A stretch of 37,423 bases of DNA from an uncultured bacterium (lineage in GTDB: Bacteria; Verrucomicrobiota; Kiritimatiellia; RFP12; UBA1067). Shown here piece by piece: positions 31,084 through 37,423 of this stretch. Below the pieces are notes generated by a model. That model worked only from the letters and a program-made list of their open reading frames with translations. It searched no databases and had not been told where the DNA came from. Position 1 is the first letter of the stretch. Every line of letters starts with the position of its first letter. The stretch lies in NCBI GenBank assembly GCA_902799715.1, contig CADCBS010000026.1, positions 15,084 to 52,506 on the forward strand, read 5' to 3'. Both the position numbers and the translations under genes were made by a program.

Positions 31084-31707
31084 TCACTGGATGCGCGGCG
31101 GCGCGTCCATCTCCTCCAGCACCTGCCCGACCGTTGCGCGCAGTTTCGCGGACAGCCGTCTGCGGATCTGGTAGAGGTTGTCGCCGGTGATCCCGTAAAG
31201 CCTCGCGACGGTTTCCGTGTCCTGTCCTTCCACGGCGCTCGCCACGAACGCCGCGTAGTGCTCCGGGCGCACATCCGGCTTGATGCGCCGCAGAGCCTCC
31301 TCGAGCGCGGCGGCCTGCCACTCGCGCTCCTCGAAAGCGGCGTCGGCCGGATTCCCGGCGCCGGCCTTCGCCTCTTCAAGGTACGACGCCTTCAGGTTAC
31401 GGTCTCTCATGCCGGATCTGAGCCTGTCGTTGACGCGCCAGCGCACCAGGCTGGAGAGCCAGGCCCTGAAGCGGCCCTTCCCGCGGTCGTAGCGGAACCC
31501 GGGCAGATTCCGCGCAAGGTCGGCGAACACGATCTGCACTATGTCATCGGCGTCCGCCGCGTTCAGCCCCTTGGAGCGCGCGATGGAAAATACGAAGCCA
31601 GCGTACAGGTCGAAGAGTCGTTGCCACGCCGCCTCGTTCTCGGTGTTCGCAACTGCCCTCAGCACGCTGGAGCGCGTCGATTCGTTGTTGAAGTGCCTAT
31701 AGGTCAT
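31084..31707 (-). CDS. ECF-type RNA polymerase sigma factor
   Basis: A 207-residue sigma-70 family protein. Region 2 is residues about 25-95: WQRLFDLYAGFVFSIARSKG, ADADDIVQIVFADLAR and GRFRAWLSSLVRWRVNDRLR. A linker leads to region 4, about 140-200, with EGQDTETVARLYGITGDNLY and QIRRRLSAKLR as the helix-turn-helix. The ATG overlaps the kinase stop as ATGA, so the two are translated together and the kinase is the likely regulator. Sigma factors paired with Ser/Thr kinases are frequent in PVC bacteria. The target promoters are not identifiable here. It converges with the graspetide ligase gene 21 bp away. Confidence 0.9.
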   Translation of the reverse strand: MTYRHFNNESTRSSVLRAVANTENEAAWQRLFDLYAGFVFSIARSKGLNAADADDIVQIVFADLARNLPGFRYDRGKGRFRAWLSSLVRWRVNDRLRSGMRDRNLKASYLEEAKAGAGNPADAAFEEREWQAAALEEALRRIKPDVRPEHYAAFVASAVEGQDTETVARLYGITGDNLYQIRRRLSAKLRATVGQVLEEMDAPPRIQ

Positions 31708-33410
31708 TTTGAAGTCTTCCTTTTTTTCCGGCGGGCCTCAGCTGTCTTGAATATCTCGTCCAGGTCCCAGTAGCTGCCTTGAACCCTCACCCAGTTTGGA
31801 TTCGGCTTCCAGTTTTCGTCTTTCCCCTCTGTCGCCCTCAATATTTCCAGCACCCGTTCTTCCAGCTCCGCTCTTTCTACAACCGCGATGTGCGCGGATA
31901 GAATCTTCTTGTCAACGACATGGCGAAGATATGGATTCAACGTCCTGATCGCATCATCCACATCCAGTTTGAGGATGTAGAGTTTCACCGCGACCTTCCT
32001 CATCTTCATCCTCAACTCCTTCAATTCCGTCAAGGCTTTTTCCATCTTTTCCTTCTCTGCGGCGTCGCTGGAATTTTTAATCTTGAAATAGTAGCGATTC
32101 ATGGTGCCCACGCATGTTTTATACGCGTACAGAGCGTCATCTACCGAGGAATCCATGTATTTCTTGATACTCGCAAGGTTTGCCAGCTGCTGCAATTGGT
32201 CCGCGATTTCCTTCGCGGGTTTGACTTGGGCTTCAAGTTTCTTGCGTTTACGGTTCGCGGACTCGATTTCGGCAGTCAACCGTTCGCGTTCGCTGCTCGA
32301 AGATTCTATTTCGGCAGACATCCGTTCGCGCACACTTTTCAAGGATTTTATTTCGGCAGCCATCCGCTCGCGTTCGCGGGTCGAGGATTCCATTTCAGCC
32401 GCCATCCGCTCGCGTTCGCGGGTCGAGGATTCCATTTCGGCCGCCATCCGTTTGCGTTCGCCGCTCGAGGATTCCATTTCAGCCGCCATCCGTACGCGTT
32501 CGCGGTAGGACGCGTAAGCGTACGCCGCCGCGGCGGCGAGCATGCCGGCGATCGCGGTTTTTACCAGCCACGAACATCTTGCGACGGCCATCCTGGCGCG
32601 GAGCAGCTTCAAGTCCTTCAGCAGCGCCTTCGCAGACCGGTACCGGCGGGCGGGAACAGGGTCCGTCGCCTTGTTGAGGATCCGCCACCATGCCGGGAAC
32701 AGCCTTGCGCCGGTGTCCGCCTCCTGCGCGGGGCCTTTGTCGAGCTCCTCCACGCTCCTGCCGAAGCTCGCCGCCTTGAGCGTGAGCCCGAGGCTGTAGA
32801 CGTCGCCGCCCGCCGCCGTGAAATTCTCCGGCGGCACGAAGCCGGGCGTACCGACGACAGACCCGGACTCCGCCTCTTCGACGAGCAGCCCCGGATCGGA
32901 CAGCACGGGCCTTCCGCCGACGTATATCACGTTCCCCGGCTTGATGTCGCGATGGAGGAGATGATGGCGCTGCAGCGTCGCAAGGCCCTTGGCGAGCGCG
33001 ATGCCGAGACCTGCGCATTCCTTGAGGGACAGGGCCTTTTCGCCTTCTATCGCCTTCGCGAGCGTCTTCGGGCGGTACTGTTCCGCGGGGACGCCGGCGG
33101 CGCCGGACTCGTCGTCCGCGAGGTCCATCGCGTACCAGAACCCCCAGTCCGCCTCGGCGAGTTCGAGCATCCTCACCAGGCCTTCGGCGGCGGGCAGCGT
33201 CTTGTAGTGCTTCGCGCCGCGCAGCTCGCGGCCGTAGCGGCCGGGGCCGGCGGCTTCCTTCCGGCAGACCTTCACCGCGGCGCGCCGTCCGCCGGGCCCT
33301 TCCGCCAGGTACACGGTTCCGTACGCGCCCCGGCCGGCTTCCTTCAGAAGCCGCCAGGCGCCGCATTCCACAAGGCCGCCCGTTTCGCCTGCCGTCTGCG
33401 ATATCGACAT
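31704..33410 (-). CDS. Membrane Ser/Thr protein kinase with coiled-coil sensor
   Basis: A 568-residue kinase from ATG 33410, with GGGAGG upstream. Kinase domain about 18-270: Gly loop GRGAYGTVY (26-34), Lys47 in AAVKV, catalytic HRDIKPGN (153-160) and PPE (193-195). The magnesium motif reads DPG (172-174) rather than DFG, an unusual change at the middle residue. A single transmembrane helix spans about 282-301. A periplasmic coiled coil of 14-residue repeats (RERERMAAEMESST type, 303-390) and a helical C-terminal region follow. It is translationally coupled to the ECF sigma factor gene, suggesting that it senses envelope or extracellular signals and controls that sigma factor. Confidence 0.9.
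   Translation of the reverse strand: MSISQTAGETGGLVECGAWRLLKEAGRGAYGTVYLAEGPGGRRAAVKVCRKEAAGPGRYGRELRGAKHYKTLPAAEGLVRMLELAEADWGFWYAMDLADDESGAAGVPAEQYRPKTLAKAIEGEKALSLKECAGLGIALAKGLATLQRHHLLHRDIKPGNVIYVGGRPVLSDPGLLVEEAESGSVVGTPGFVPPENFTAAGGDVYSLGLTLKAASFGRSVEELDKGPAQEADTGARLFPAWWRILNKATDPVPARRYRSAKALLKDLKLLRARMAVARCSWLVKTAIAGMLAAAAAYAYASYRERVRMAAEMESSSGERKRMAAEMESSTRERERMAAEMESSTRERERMAAEIKSLKSVRERMSAEIESSSSERERLTAEIESANRKRKKLEAQVKPAKEIADQLQQLANLASIKKYMDSSVDDALYAYKTCVGTMNRYYFKIKNSSDAAEKEKMEKALTELKELRMKMRKVAVKLYILKLDVDDAIRTLNPYLRHVVDKKILSAHIAVVERAELEERVLEILRATEGKDENWKPNPNWVRVQGSYWDLDEIFKTAEARRKKRKTSK
32241..32504 (-). repeat. 42-bp tandem repeats encoding the kinase coiled coil
   Basis: Imperfect 42-bp repeats inside the kinase gene encode 14-residue coiled-coil units. 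Two neighbouring copies starting at 32359 and 32401 are identical over nearly 40 bp (beginning GCCATCCGCTCGCGTTCGCG). The others are degraded. Recombination between copies could change the length of the stalk. Confidence 0.85.
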
Positions 33411-33489
33411 GGAACAATCCCTCCCGGCCTGAAGCCGTTTTTCCGCGGCCCCGCTTCCGGCGCGACCGCGCCGCCGCCGCTTGGAGCGC

Positions 33490-33500
33490 AGTATACCAAA
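33490..33500 (-). promoter_or_regulatory. Promoter of the kinase-sigma operon
   Basis: Minus-strand extended -10 TTTGGTATACT. The start of transcription is predicted near 33483, leaving a 73-nt leader. No good -35 is visible. Confidence 0.55.
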
Positions 33501-33612
33501 TGGCGGGCCGTTCGTCCGCGCGGGCGAAAATAAAATCCCGCGCGGTCCGGATCCGTCCGGCGGCGCCCGCGGACTCGCCGGCTCCGGGCGTTTCGCCGGG
33601 CGCGTTCCCGTC

Positions 33613-33641
33613 TTGAACGCGGCGGGGGTCTTTGCTATAAT
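33613..33641 (+). promoter_or_regulatory. Promoter of the RodZ-like gene
   Basis: TTGAAC (33613-33618), a 17-bp spacer and a perfect TATAAT (33636-33641) preceded by TGC, an extended -10. The start of transcription is near 33648, 18 nt before the ATG at 33666. Confidence 0.7.
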
Positions 33642-33665
33642 CGCGGAAACACTCCGGGGAACACT

Positions 33666-34484
33666 ATGCAATTCGGCGAAACATTGAGAAAAGCTCGCGA
33701 GGCCAAGGGCCTTTCGCATTCACAGGTGGCGGAAGAAACGCACATGCTCGTGCAGATAGTGCAGGACATGGAGAACGAGGACTTCCGCCGGATTCCGGCT
33801 GCAGTATACGGGCGCGGCTTCGTGCGGCTGTTCGCCGAATGCGTGGGGCTCGACCCGCGACCGCTGCTCCTTGAATTCAACAGCCTTTACGGAGCGTCGA
33901 AAGACGCCCCCGCCGCGGCGCACGCAGCGCCGCCCCCCGCGCGGCAGCCCGCGCCGGAAAAGGAGTTCCGCTTCGGCGGACCCGCCGAGCCGCCCGCGGC
34001 GGGGGACGGACCCGCGCAGCAGGACCTTCCGCCGGCGCCTCCGCGCGGAACGGCGGGACTGGAGCTTTTCGACCCCTCGGCGCCGGCGAACGTCCAGCCG
34101 CCGCCCGCCGCGGAGCCGCGCAGGCCCGATCCGGGCGCGTCCCGCTTCGCCCCGCCCGAAGACGACGAAGCGTACGACGAACGCACGTTCCAGGAAAAGC
34201 TTTCCGACGCGGCGCGCAGGTTCCGCTCCGGAGTCTCCGCCCTGGCGGGGAACATCTCCCGCAGGACGAAGCGCATACCGCGCAGGACCAGGCGCACGAT
34301 CCTCGTGGCTGCGGCGGCCCTTGCGGCGGCCGCCCTGTGCGTGAAGGCGTGTTCCGCCATACGCTCGTCGCTTTCCGAACCCGGAAAGCCGGAAAACCAA
34401 GGCGCAGGCGCCGCGCAGGCGCCTGCCAAGGCGAGAGCCCCGGCGGGCGGAAGCTACATCCCGACCGACCTGTACAAAGACTGA
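33666..34484 (+). CDS. RodZ-like membrane protein with N-terminal helix-turn-helix
   Basis: A 272-residue protein. Residues 1-75 are an HTH_25/Xre-type domain, FGETLRKAREAKGLSHSQVA then RRIPAAVYGRGFVRLFAECV, as in RodZ, which links MreB to the wall-elongation machinery. A long Pro/Ala-rich linker (about 80-180) follows, then a basic stretch and one transmembrane helix near 219-236 (RTILVAAAALAAAALCVKAC). Only about 35 residues follow the helix, so the periplasmic domain of classical RodZ is missing. GGGGA precedes the ATG. A short cytoskeletal adaptor is the best guess, with a membrane-bound regulator as the alternative. Confidence 0.78.
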   Translation: MQFGETLRKAREAKGLSHSQVAEETHMLVQIVQDMENEDFRRIPAAVYGRGFVRLFAECVGLDPRPLLLEFNSLYGASKDAPAAAHAAPPPARQPAPEKEFRFGGPAEPPAAGDGPAQQDLPPAPPRGTAGLELFDPSAPANVQPPPAAEPRRPDPGASRFAPPEDDEAYDERTFQEKLSDAARRFRSGVSALAGNISRRTKRIPRRTRRTILVAAAALAAAALCVKACSAIRSSLSEPGKPENQGAGAAQAPAKARAPAGGSYIPTDLYKD

Positions 34485-34493
34485 GCGGCGGCG

Positions 34494-37124
34494 CTATTCC
34501 AGAAGGGTGGCGATGCGCCCGTGCAGCGCGGGGTACGTCTCCGCGGGAAACGCCTTCAGCAGCCTGCGCAGGAGCGCCAGGGCCTTGCCGCGCAGCGGTT
34601 CCGGGAACGTCGCGCAGTTCTCCAGCGGCGCCACCATGCGCAAGGCGTTGTATTCGCCCACGCGCGCATAGCGCACCACGGCCTTTTCGAGCCACGCCAT
34701 CCCGCGCGCCGTCCAAAGCTGCGCGTTGTTCGCCGCGAACGAGCAGAACAGCGCGCGCGACAGCGTAGGATGCTTGATGGAAAAGCTCCGGGACTTCTCC
34801 TCGGCCGCAAGCAGCGCGAAGACCTCGGGATGCGGGTCGAGCGCGGCCGTGCGCAGGTAGGCCGTGTAGGCGCCCGCCGAGGCGAGCGACTCCCTGCGCA
34901 TGCGGCGCAGCAGCGCCAGGCGGCGCGGATGGGAGGACGCGAGGATCGCGGACATGGCGTTGCAGCGGTCCGTGATGTTCCGCGCCCCGAGGAAATGCCT
35001 TTCGAGCGCGGCGTGCGCCGCCTTGGTGCCGAGCGCGCCGAGCAGGTCCAGCGTGGCCGCCGTCGCGGCGCGGCGCAGGATGCCTGCGGCGGGGTCGGTT
35101 GCGGCGTCGCCGGCGCGGTCCTTTTCAACGGCTTCGCGTATCGCGAGCGCGGCGAGCAGGCCGCGCTCGCCTATTTCCGAGGCCGCCGCGGAAAGCAGCC
35201 TTCGGCGGAAGGCGAAGTCCGCGCGCGGGTCGCCGCGCAGCGCCGGGTCGAACGGCAGCTCCTCCACTCGCAGCATTCCGGAATCCGCGCCGTTCCTGAA
35301 AATATCCGCATAGACCGCGGCCCACGCGCCGGCGGAGACCGCGCCGGTGCGCACGAGATCCGTGTACTTGCGGAAGGCGTCCAGCCTGTCCACGGGGTCG
35401 GAGTCGAGCTTCGCCTGGAGCAGGAGCTCGCGCGCGCCGGCAGACGCGTCGCGCAGGGTGCCGTAGAATCCGCATCCGCGGTTGAACGACACGAACGCCG
35501 GGCGGGCCCCGCCGCACGGCGCTTCGATGCAGCCGCTGTCGCTTGAAAGGACGTACGTGCCGGACAGCCCGGGGATGTCGCTTCCGTCCTCCGCCACGGC
35601 GCACCAGGTCACCGGGACAGTGAAATGCCCGCCCTTCCCGGCGCGGGTCTGGAAGAACGCGATCTTCAGCGTTCCAGCCGTCTCGTCCACCTTCCACCGA
35701 ACCGTGACGCGCGGATGCCCGGCGGTGAACAGCCATTCGCGCATCATGCCCGAAACGTCGCGGCCGGTCGTTTCGTCGAAGCACTCCAGGAACTGCGCGG
35801 TGGCGGCGTTTCCGCCCATGTAGCGCGAGAAGTACAGGCGCGTCGCGCGCCGGTACGCATCGGAGCCGACGAGGCGCTCGAGCGTGTTCAGGACCTCGGG
35901 CGCCTTTATGTACGTGGTGGAGTCCACCACCTCGTCCGGGTCGTTGCAGCCGTCGCGCACGATCTGCCCGAAGCGCCCGCCCTCCTCCTGCGCGAGCGGA
36001 CCCTGCCGCGAGCGCATCGCCGCGGCCTCGCGGCGGCGCGCGAACCCGGCGCCGAACACGGACGCCGTGAAGCCGCGCTCCACGTTTATCGTGTACGCCT
36101 CGTTCAGCCACATGTCGAAGACGGTCTCCATCGTCACGCCCGAGCCGCAGTGGTTGTGCTCGTACTCGTGCGGTATCACGCCGTAGGCGTAGTACAGGCG
36201 GTCGTCGGTGGTGGAGTCGTCTATCAGCGCCGCGTCGGTCACGATCGTGGTGTTGCCCGTGTTCTCCATGCCGCCGTACAGCGACTTGTCCATGCAGATC
36301 GTGCGGTACGTGGAATACGGGTACGTGTAGCCGGTGGCCTCGTGCTGGTACAGCACCGACGCCTTGAGTATCTCCATCGGGATGCGCGCCGCGGCGGCGC
36401 GGCCGGGCGGGACGAGATACTCCAGGCGCACGGTCCGTCCCGTGTCGGGATAAGTCACGGAGTCCTGCAGGACGTCCCACGTGCCGGCGGCGGCGATGAA
36501 GAGGTACGGCGCCATCGGCACCGGGTTCACGTACGTCACCCTGGCGCGGCCGGGCTTTCCGGGGACGGGTTCCGGGCCGCCGGACGGATTGGCCTCAAGG
36601 TCCACGTCGCCGTTCGAGATCATGTGCGTGTAGCGCGCGTCGCCTTCGAGCGTGGTGCGGAACGTGCACTTCGCCGTGCAGTCGTCTATCACCGGCAGGA
36701 TGCGCTGGAAGCCGAACTGCTGGCACTGCGACATGTACTGCTGCGGACGGCCGGGCGGGGTGGTGTCGCGGTATATGCCTTCCAGCCTGTAGTCGGACGG
36801 GCGGCACACGGCGCGCACGCGCACCTTCACCGTCTCGCCGGGCGCGTAGGCGCGCGAAAACGGTATCTTCAGCTTGCGGCGCGCGGGATCGTAGGTGAAC
36901 GGCGCGGACGACAGCGAGCCGCCGGGCAGCACCTCCGCGGCGGCCAGAAGCTCCAGGTCGCGCGCGTCGAGCTCCACGCATGTCTGCGGCGCCTCGCGCG
37001 GTTCGAGCAGCAGCGTGCCTTCGCCGTCCACGCGGTCCTCCCGGAACGACAGGTATATGTCGAAGTGCTTCAGCTGCAGCGGCGGGCGGCGGTAGCCCTC
37101 GCGGGAGAATATCCAGTCTGCCAT
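34494..37124 (-). CDS. pepN: M1 family aminopeptidase (PepN type)
   Basis: An 876-residue zinc aminopeptidase. The substrate-binding motif GGMEN (284-288) replaces GAMEN. The zinc motif HEYEH (319-323) is followed 18 residues later by Glu342 in WLNEAYT, a canonical HEXXH-18-E arrangement. The N-terminal domain has QCQQFGFQRILPVIDD, the PepN version of the family motif, and the C-terminal helical domain is complete. No signal peptide is present, so it acts in the cytoplasm, removing N-terminal residues from peptides. The start is at ATG 37124 with an AAAGGAGG-like site upstream. It begins 22 bp after the xseA stop and converges with the RodZ-like gene 9 bp away. Confidence 0.93.
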   Translation of the reverse strand: MADWIFSREGYRRPPLQLKHFDIYLSFREDRVDGEGTLLLEPREAPQTCVELDARDLELLAAAEVLPGGSLSSAPFTYDPARRKLKIPFSRAYAPGETVKVRVRAVCRPSDYRLEGIYRDTTPPGRPQQYMSQCQQFGFQRILPVIDDCTAKCTFRTTLEGDARYTHMISNGDVDLEANPSGGPEPVPGKPGRARVTYVNPVPMAPYLFIAAAGTWDVLQDSVTYPDTGRTVRLEYLVPPGRAAAARIPMEILKASVLYQHEATGYTYPYSTYRTICMDKSLYGGMENTGNTTIVTDAALIDDSTTDDRLYYAYGVIPHEYEHNHCGSGVTMETVFDMWLNEAYTINVERGFTASVFGAGFARRREAAAMRSRQGPLAQEEGGRFGQIVRDGCNDPDEVVDSTTYIKAPEVLNTLERLVGSDAYRRATRLYFSRYMGGNAATAQFLECFDETTGRDVSGMMREWLFTAGHPRVTVRWKVDETAGTLKIAFFQTRAGKGGHFTVPVTWCAVAEDGSDIPGLSGTYVLSSDSGCIEAPCGGARPAFVSFNRGCGFYGTLRDASAGARELLLQAKLDSDPVDRLDAFRKYTDLVRTGAVSAGAWAAVYADIFRNGADSGMLRVEELPFDPALRGDPRADFAFRRRLLSAAASEIGERGLLAALAIREAVEKDRAGDAATDPAAGILRRAATAATLDLLGALGTKAAHAALERHFLGARNITDRCNAMSAILASSHPRRLALLRRMRRESLASAGAYTAYLRTAALDPHPEVFALLAAEEKSRSFSIKHPTLSRALFCSFAANNAQLWTARGMAWLEKAVVRYARVGEYNALRMVAPLENCATFPEPLRGKALALLRRLLKAFPAETYPALHGRIATLLE

Positions 37125-37146
37125 CTCTTTCCTCCTTTTTCGCTTT

Positions 37147-37423
37147 TCAGGAACCGGTTTCCGCGTCCGCCGGCGCCGGCCGCGCCTCTTCTTCCGCGGC
37201 GGCGCGCGGCGCGGCGGATTCGACCGTCGACACCACGGTTCCGTCGGCCATGCGCGTGAAAATCCTGTCGCCGGGCTTTGCGCAGGCCGCGCGCAGCACG
37301 CGCCCGTCCGCGCCCGTGGTCAGCGACCATCCGCGGCCAAAGGCCGATTCGGGGCCGAGTATGCGCAGGCGCCCTTCTGCGGCGCCGAGCCGGGCGGCGG
37401 CGGCGGAAAGCCCAGCGCGCGCC
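37147..37423 (-). CDS. xseA: Exonuclease VII large subunit, C-terminal fragment
   Basis: The minus strand reads in from the window edge for about 91 codons to TGA at 37147-37149. The end of the XseA family is recognisable: LRILGPESAFGRGWSLTTGA, then DGRVLRAACAKPGDRIFTRM and ADGTVVSTVES, followed by an acidic Ala/Pro-rich tail. In XseA the corresponding L-x-RGY segment closes the protein. The complete enzyme degrades single-stranded DNA together with XseB. The rest lies beyond the window. Confidence 0.8.
   Translation of the reverse strand, partial: ARAGLSAAAARLGAAEGRLRILGPESAFGRGWSLTTGADGRVLRAACAKPGDRIFTRMADGTVVSTVESAAPRAAAEEEARPAPADAETGS

Noticed and set aside
32241-32504. CRISPR or minisatellite array
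   Set aside because: The period is 42 bp, in frame, encoding a coiled coil within the kinase.
1-37423. Avoidance of CTCGAG because of the XhoI-type system
   Set aside because: The site occurs about ten times by eye (for example near 442, 479, 4512, 19790, 26574, 27677, 29249, 32464, 35877), about as expected for this GC content, so there is no visible avoidance.

Overview
The window is high-GC, gene-dense bacterial DNA starting at what looks like a contig end (24 consecutive G). The gene mix suggests an anaerobic gut-type member of the PVC superphylum, most likely a Kiritimatiellota-like organism. The pointers are a giant beta-strand surface protein ending in a domain with an LGLDP-type motif, a group B-like [FeFe] hydrogenase, several secreted polysaccharide-degrading enzymes, a Ser/Thr kinase co-transcribed with an ECF sigma factor, and intergenic patchworks of short repeats. 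This assignment is inference; there is no 16S gene or other marker here.

Layout. 0.2-3.1 kb (minus): a BioH-like esterase fused to a histidine phosphatase, a CoaB-Maf fusion, tRNA-Cys and a 34-residue basic protein. 3.1-3.7 kb: gene-free mosaic of short repeats. 3.7-10.1 kb (plus): one operon of two small membrane proteins, a LarE-LarB fusion, LarC (nickel-pincer nucleotide cofactor synthesis), an aldo/keto reductase with ferredoxin domain, a NapH-like membrane Fe-S protein and a NapG-like Tat ferredoxin, closed by a strong bidirectional terminator. 10.2-15.1 kb (minus): a 1646-residue surface protein. 15.4-19.2 kb (minus, visibly lower GC): an XhoI/PaeR7I-type restriction-modification system plus a DUF4143-type AAA ATPase, bordered by a 32-bp tandem palindromic repeat. 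19.3-23.2 kb (minus): two carbohydrate-active enzymes. 23.3-25.0 kb (plus): a thioredoxin-like [2Fe-2S] protein and an [FeFe] hydrogenase. 25.0-27.9 kb (minus): an MFS transporter and a putative glycosidase. 28.0-31.1 kb (plus): an ABC exporter, a 41-residue precursor peptide and an ATP-grasp ligase, i.e. a graspetide-type (omega-ester/omega-amide) RiPP locus. 31.1-33.4 kb (minus): ECF sigma factor and kinase. 33.7-37.4 kb: a RodZ-like protein, a PepN-type M1 aminopeptidase and the C-terminus of XseA.

The best candidate for an undescribed system is the graspetide locus. Its ligase carries the family-typical C-terminal ELNPNGQW motif. The adjacent gene encodes a short peptide ending in a Thr/Asp/Glu-rich core that I do not match to a known core motif. 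A duplicated promoter-like element precedes both the exporter and the precursor. Second is the lar operon: cofactor genes for a nickel-pincer enzyme sit with an AKR/NapHG redox module and no LarA is present in the window. A third theme is gene fusion: three unusual two-domain fusions lie within the first 6 kb. Many promoters share an extended -10 element TGGTAnnnT, and several transcripts appear to be leaderless or nearly so.
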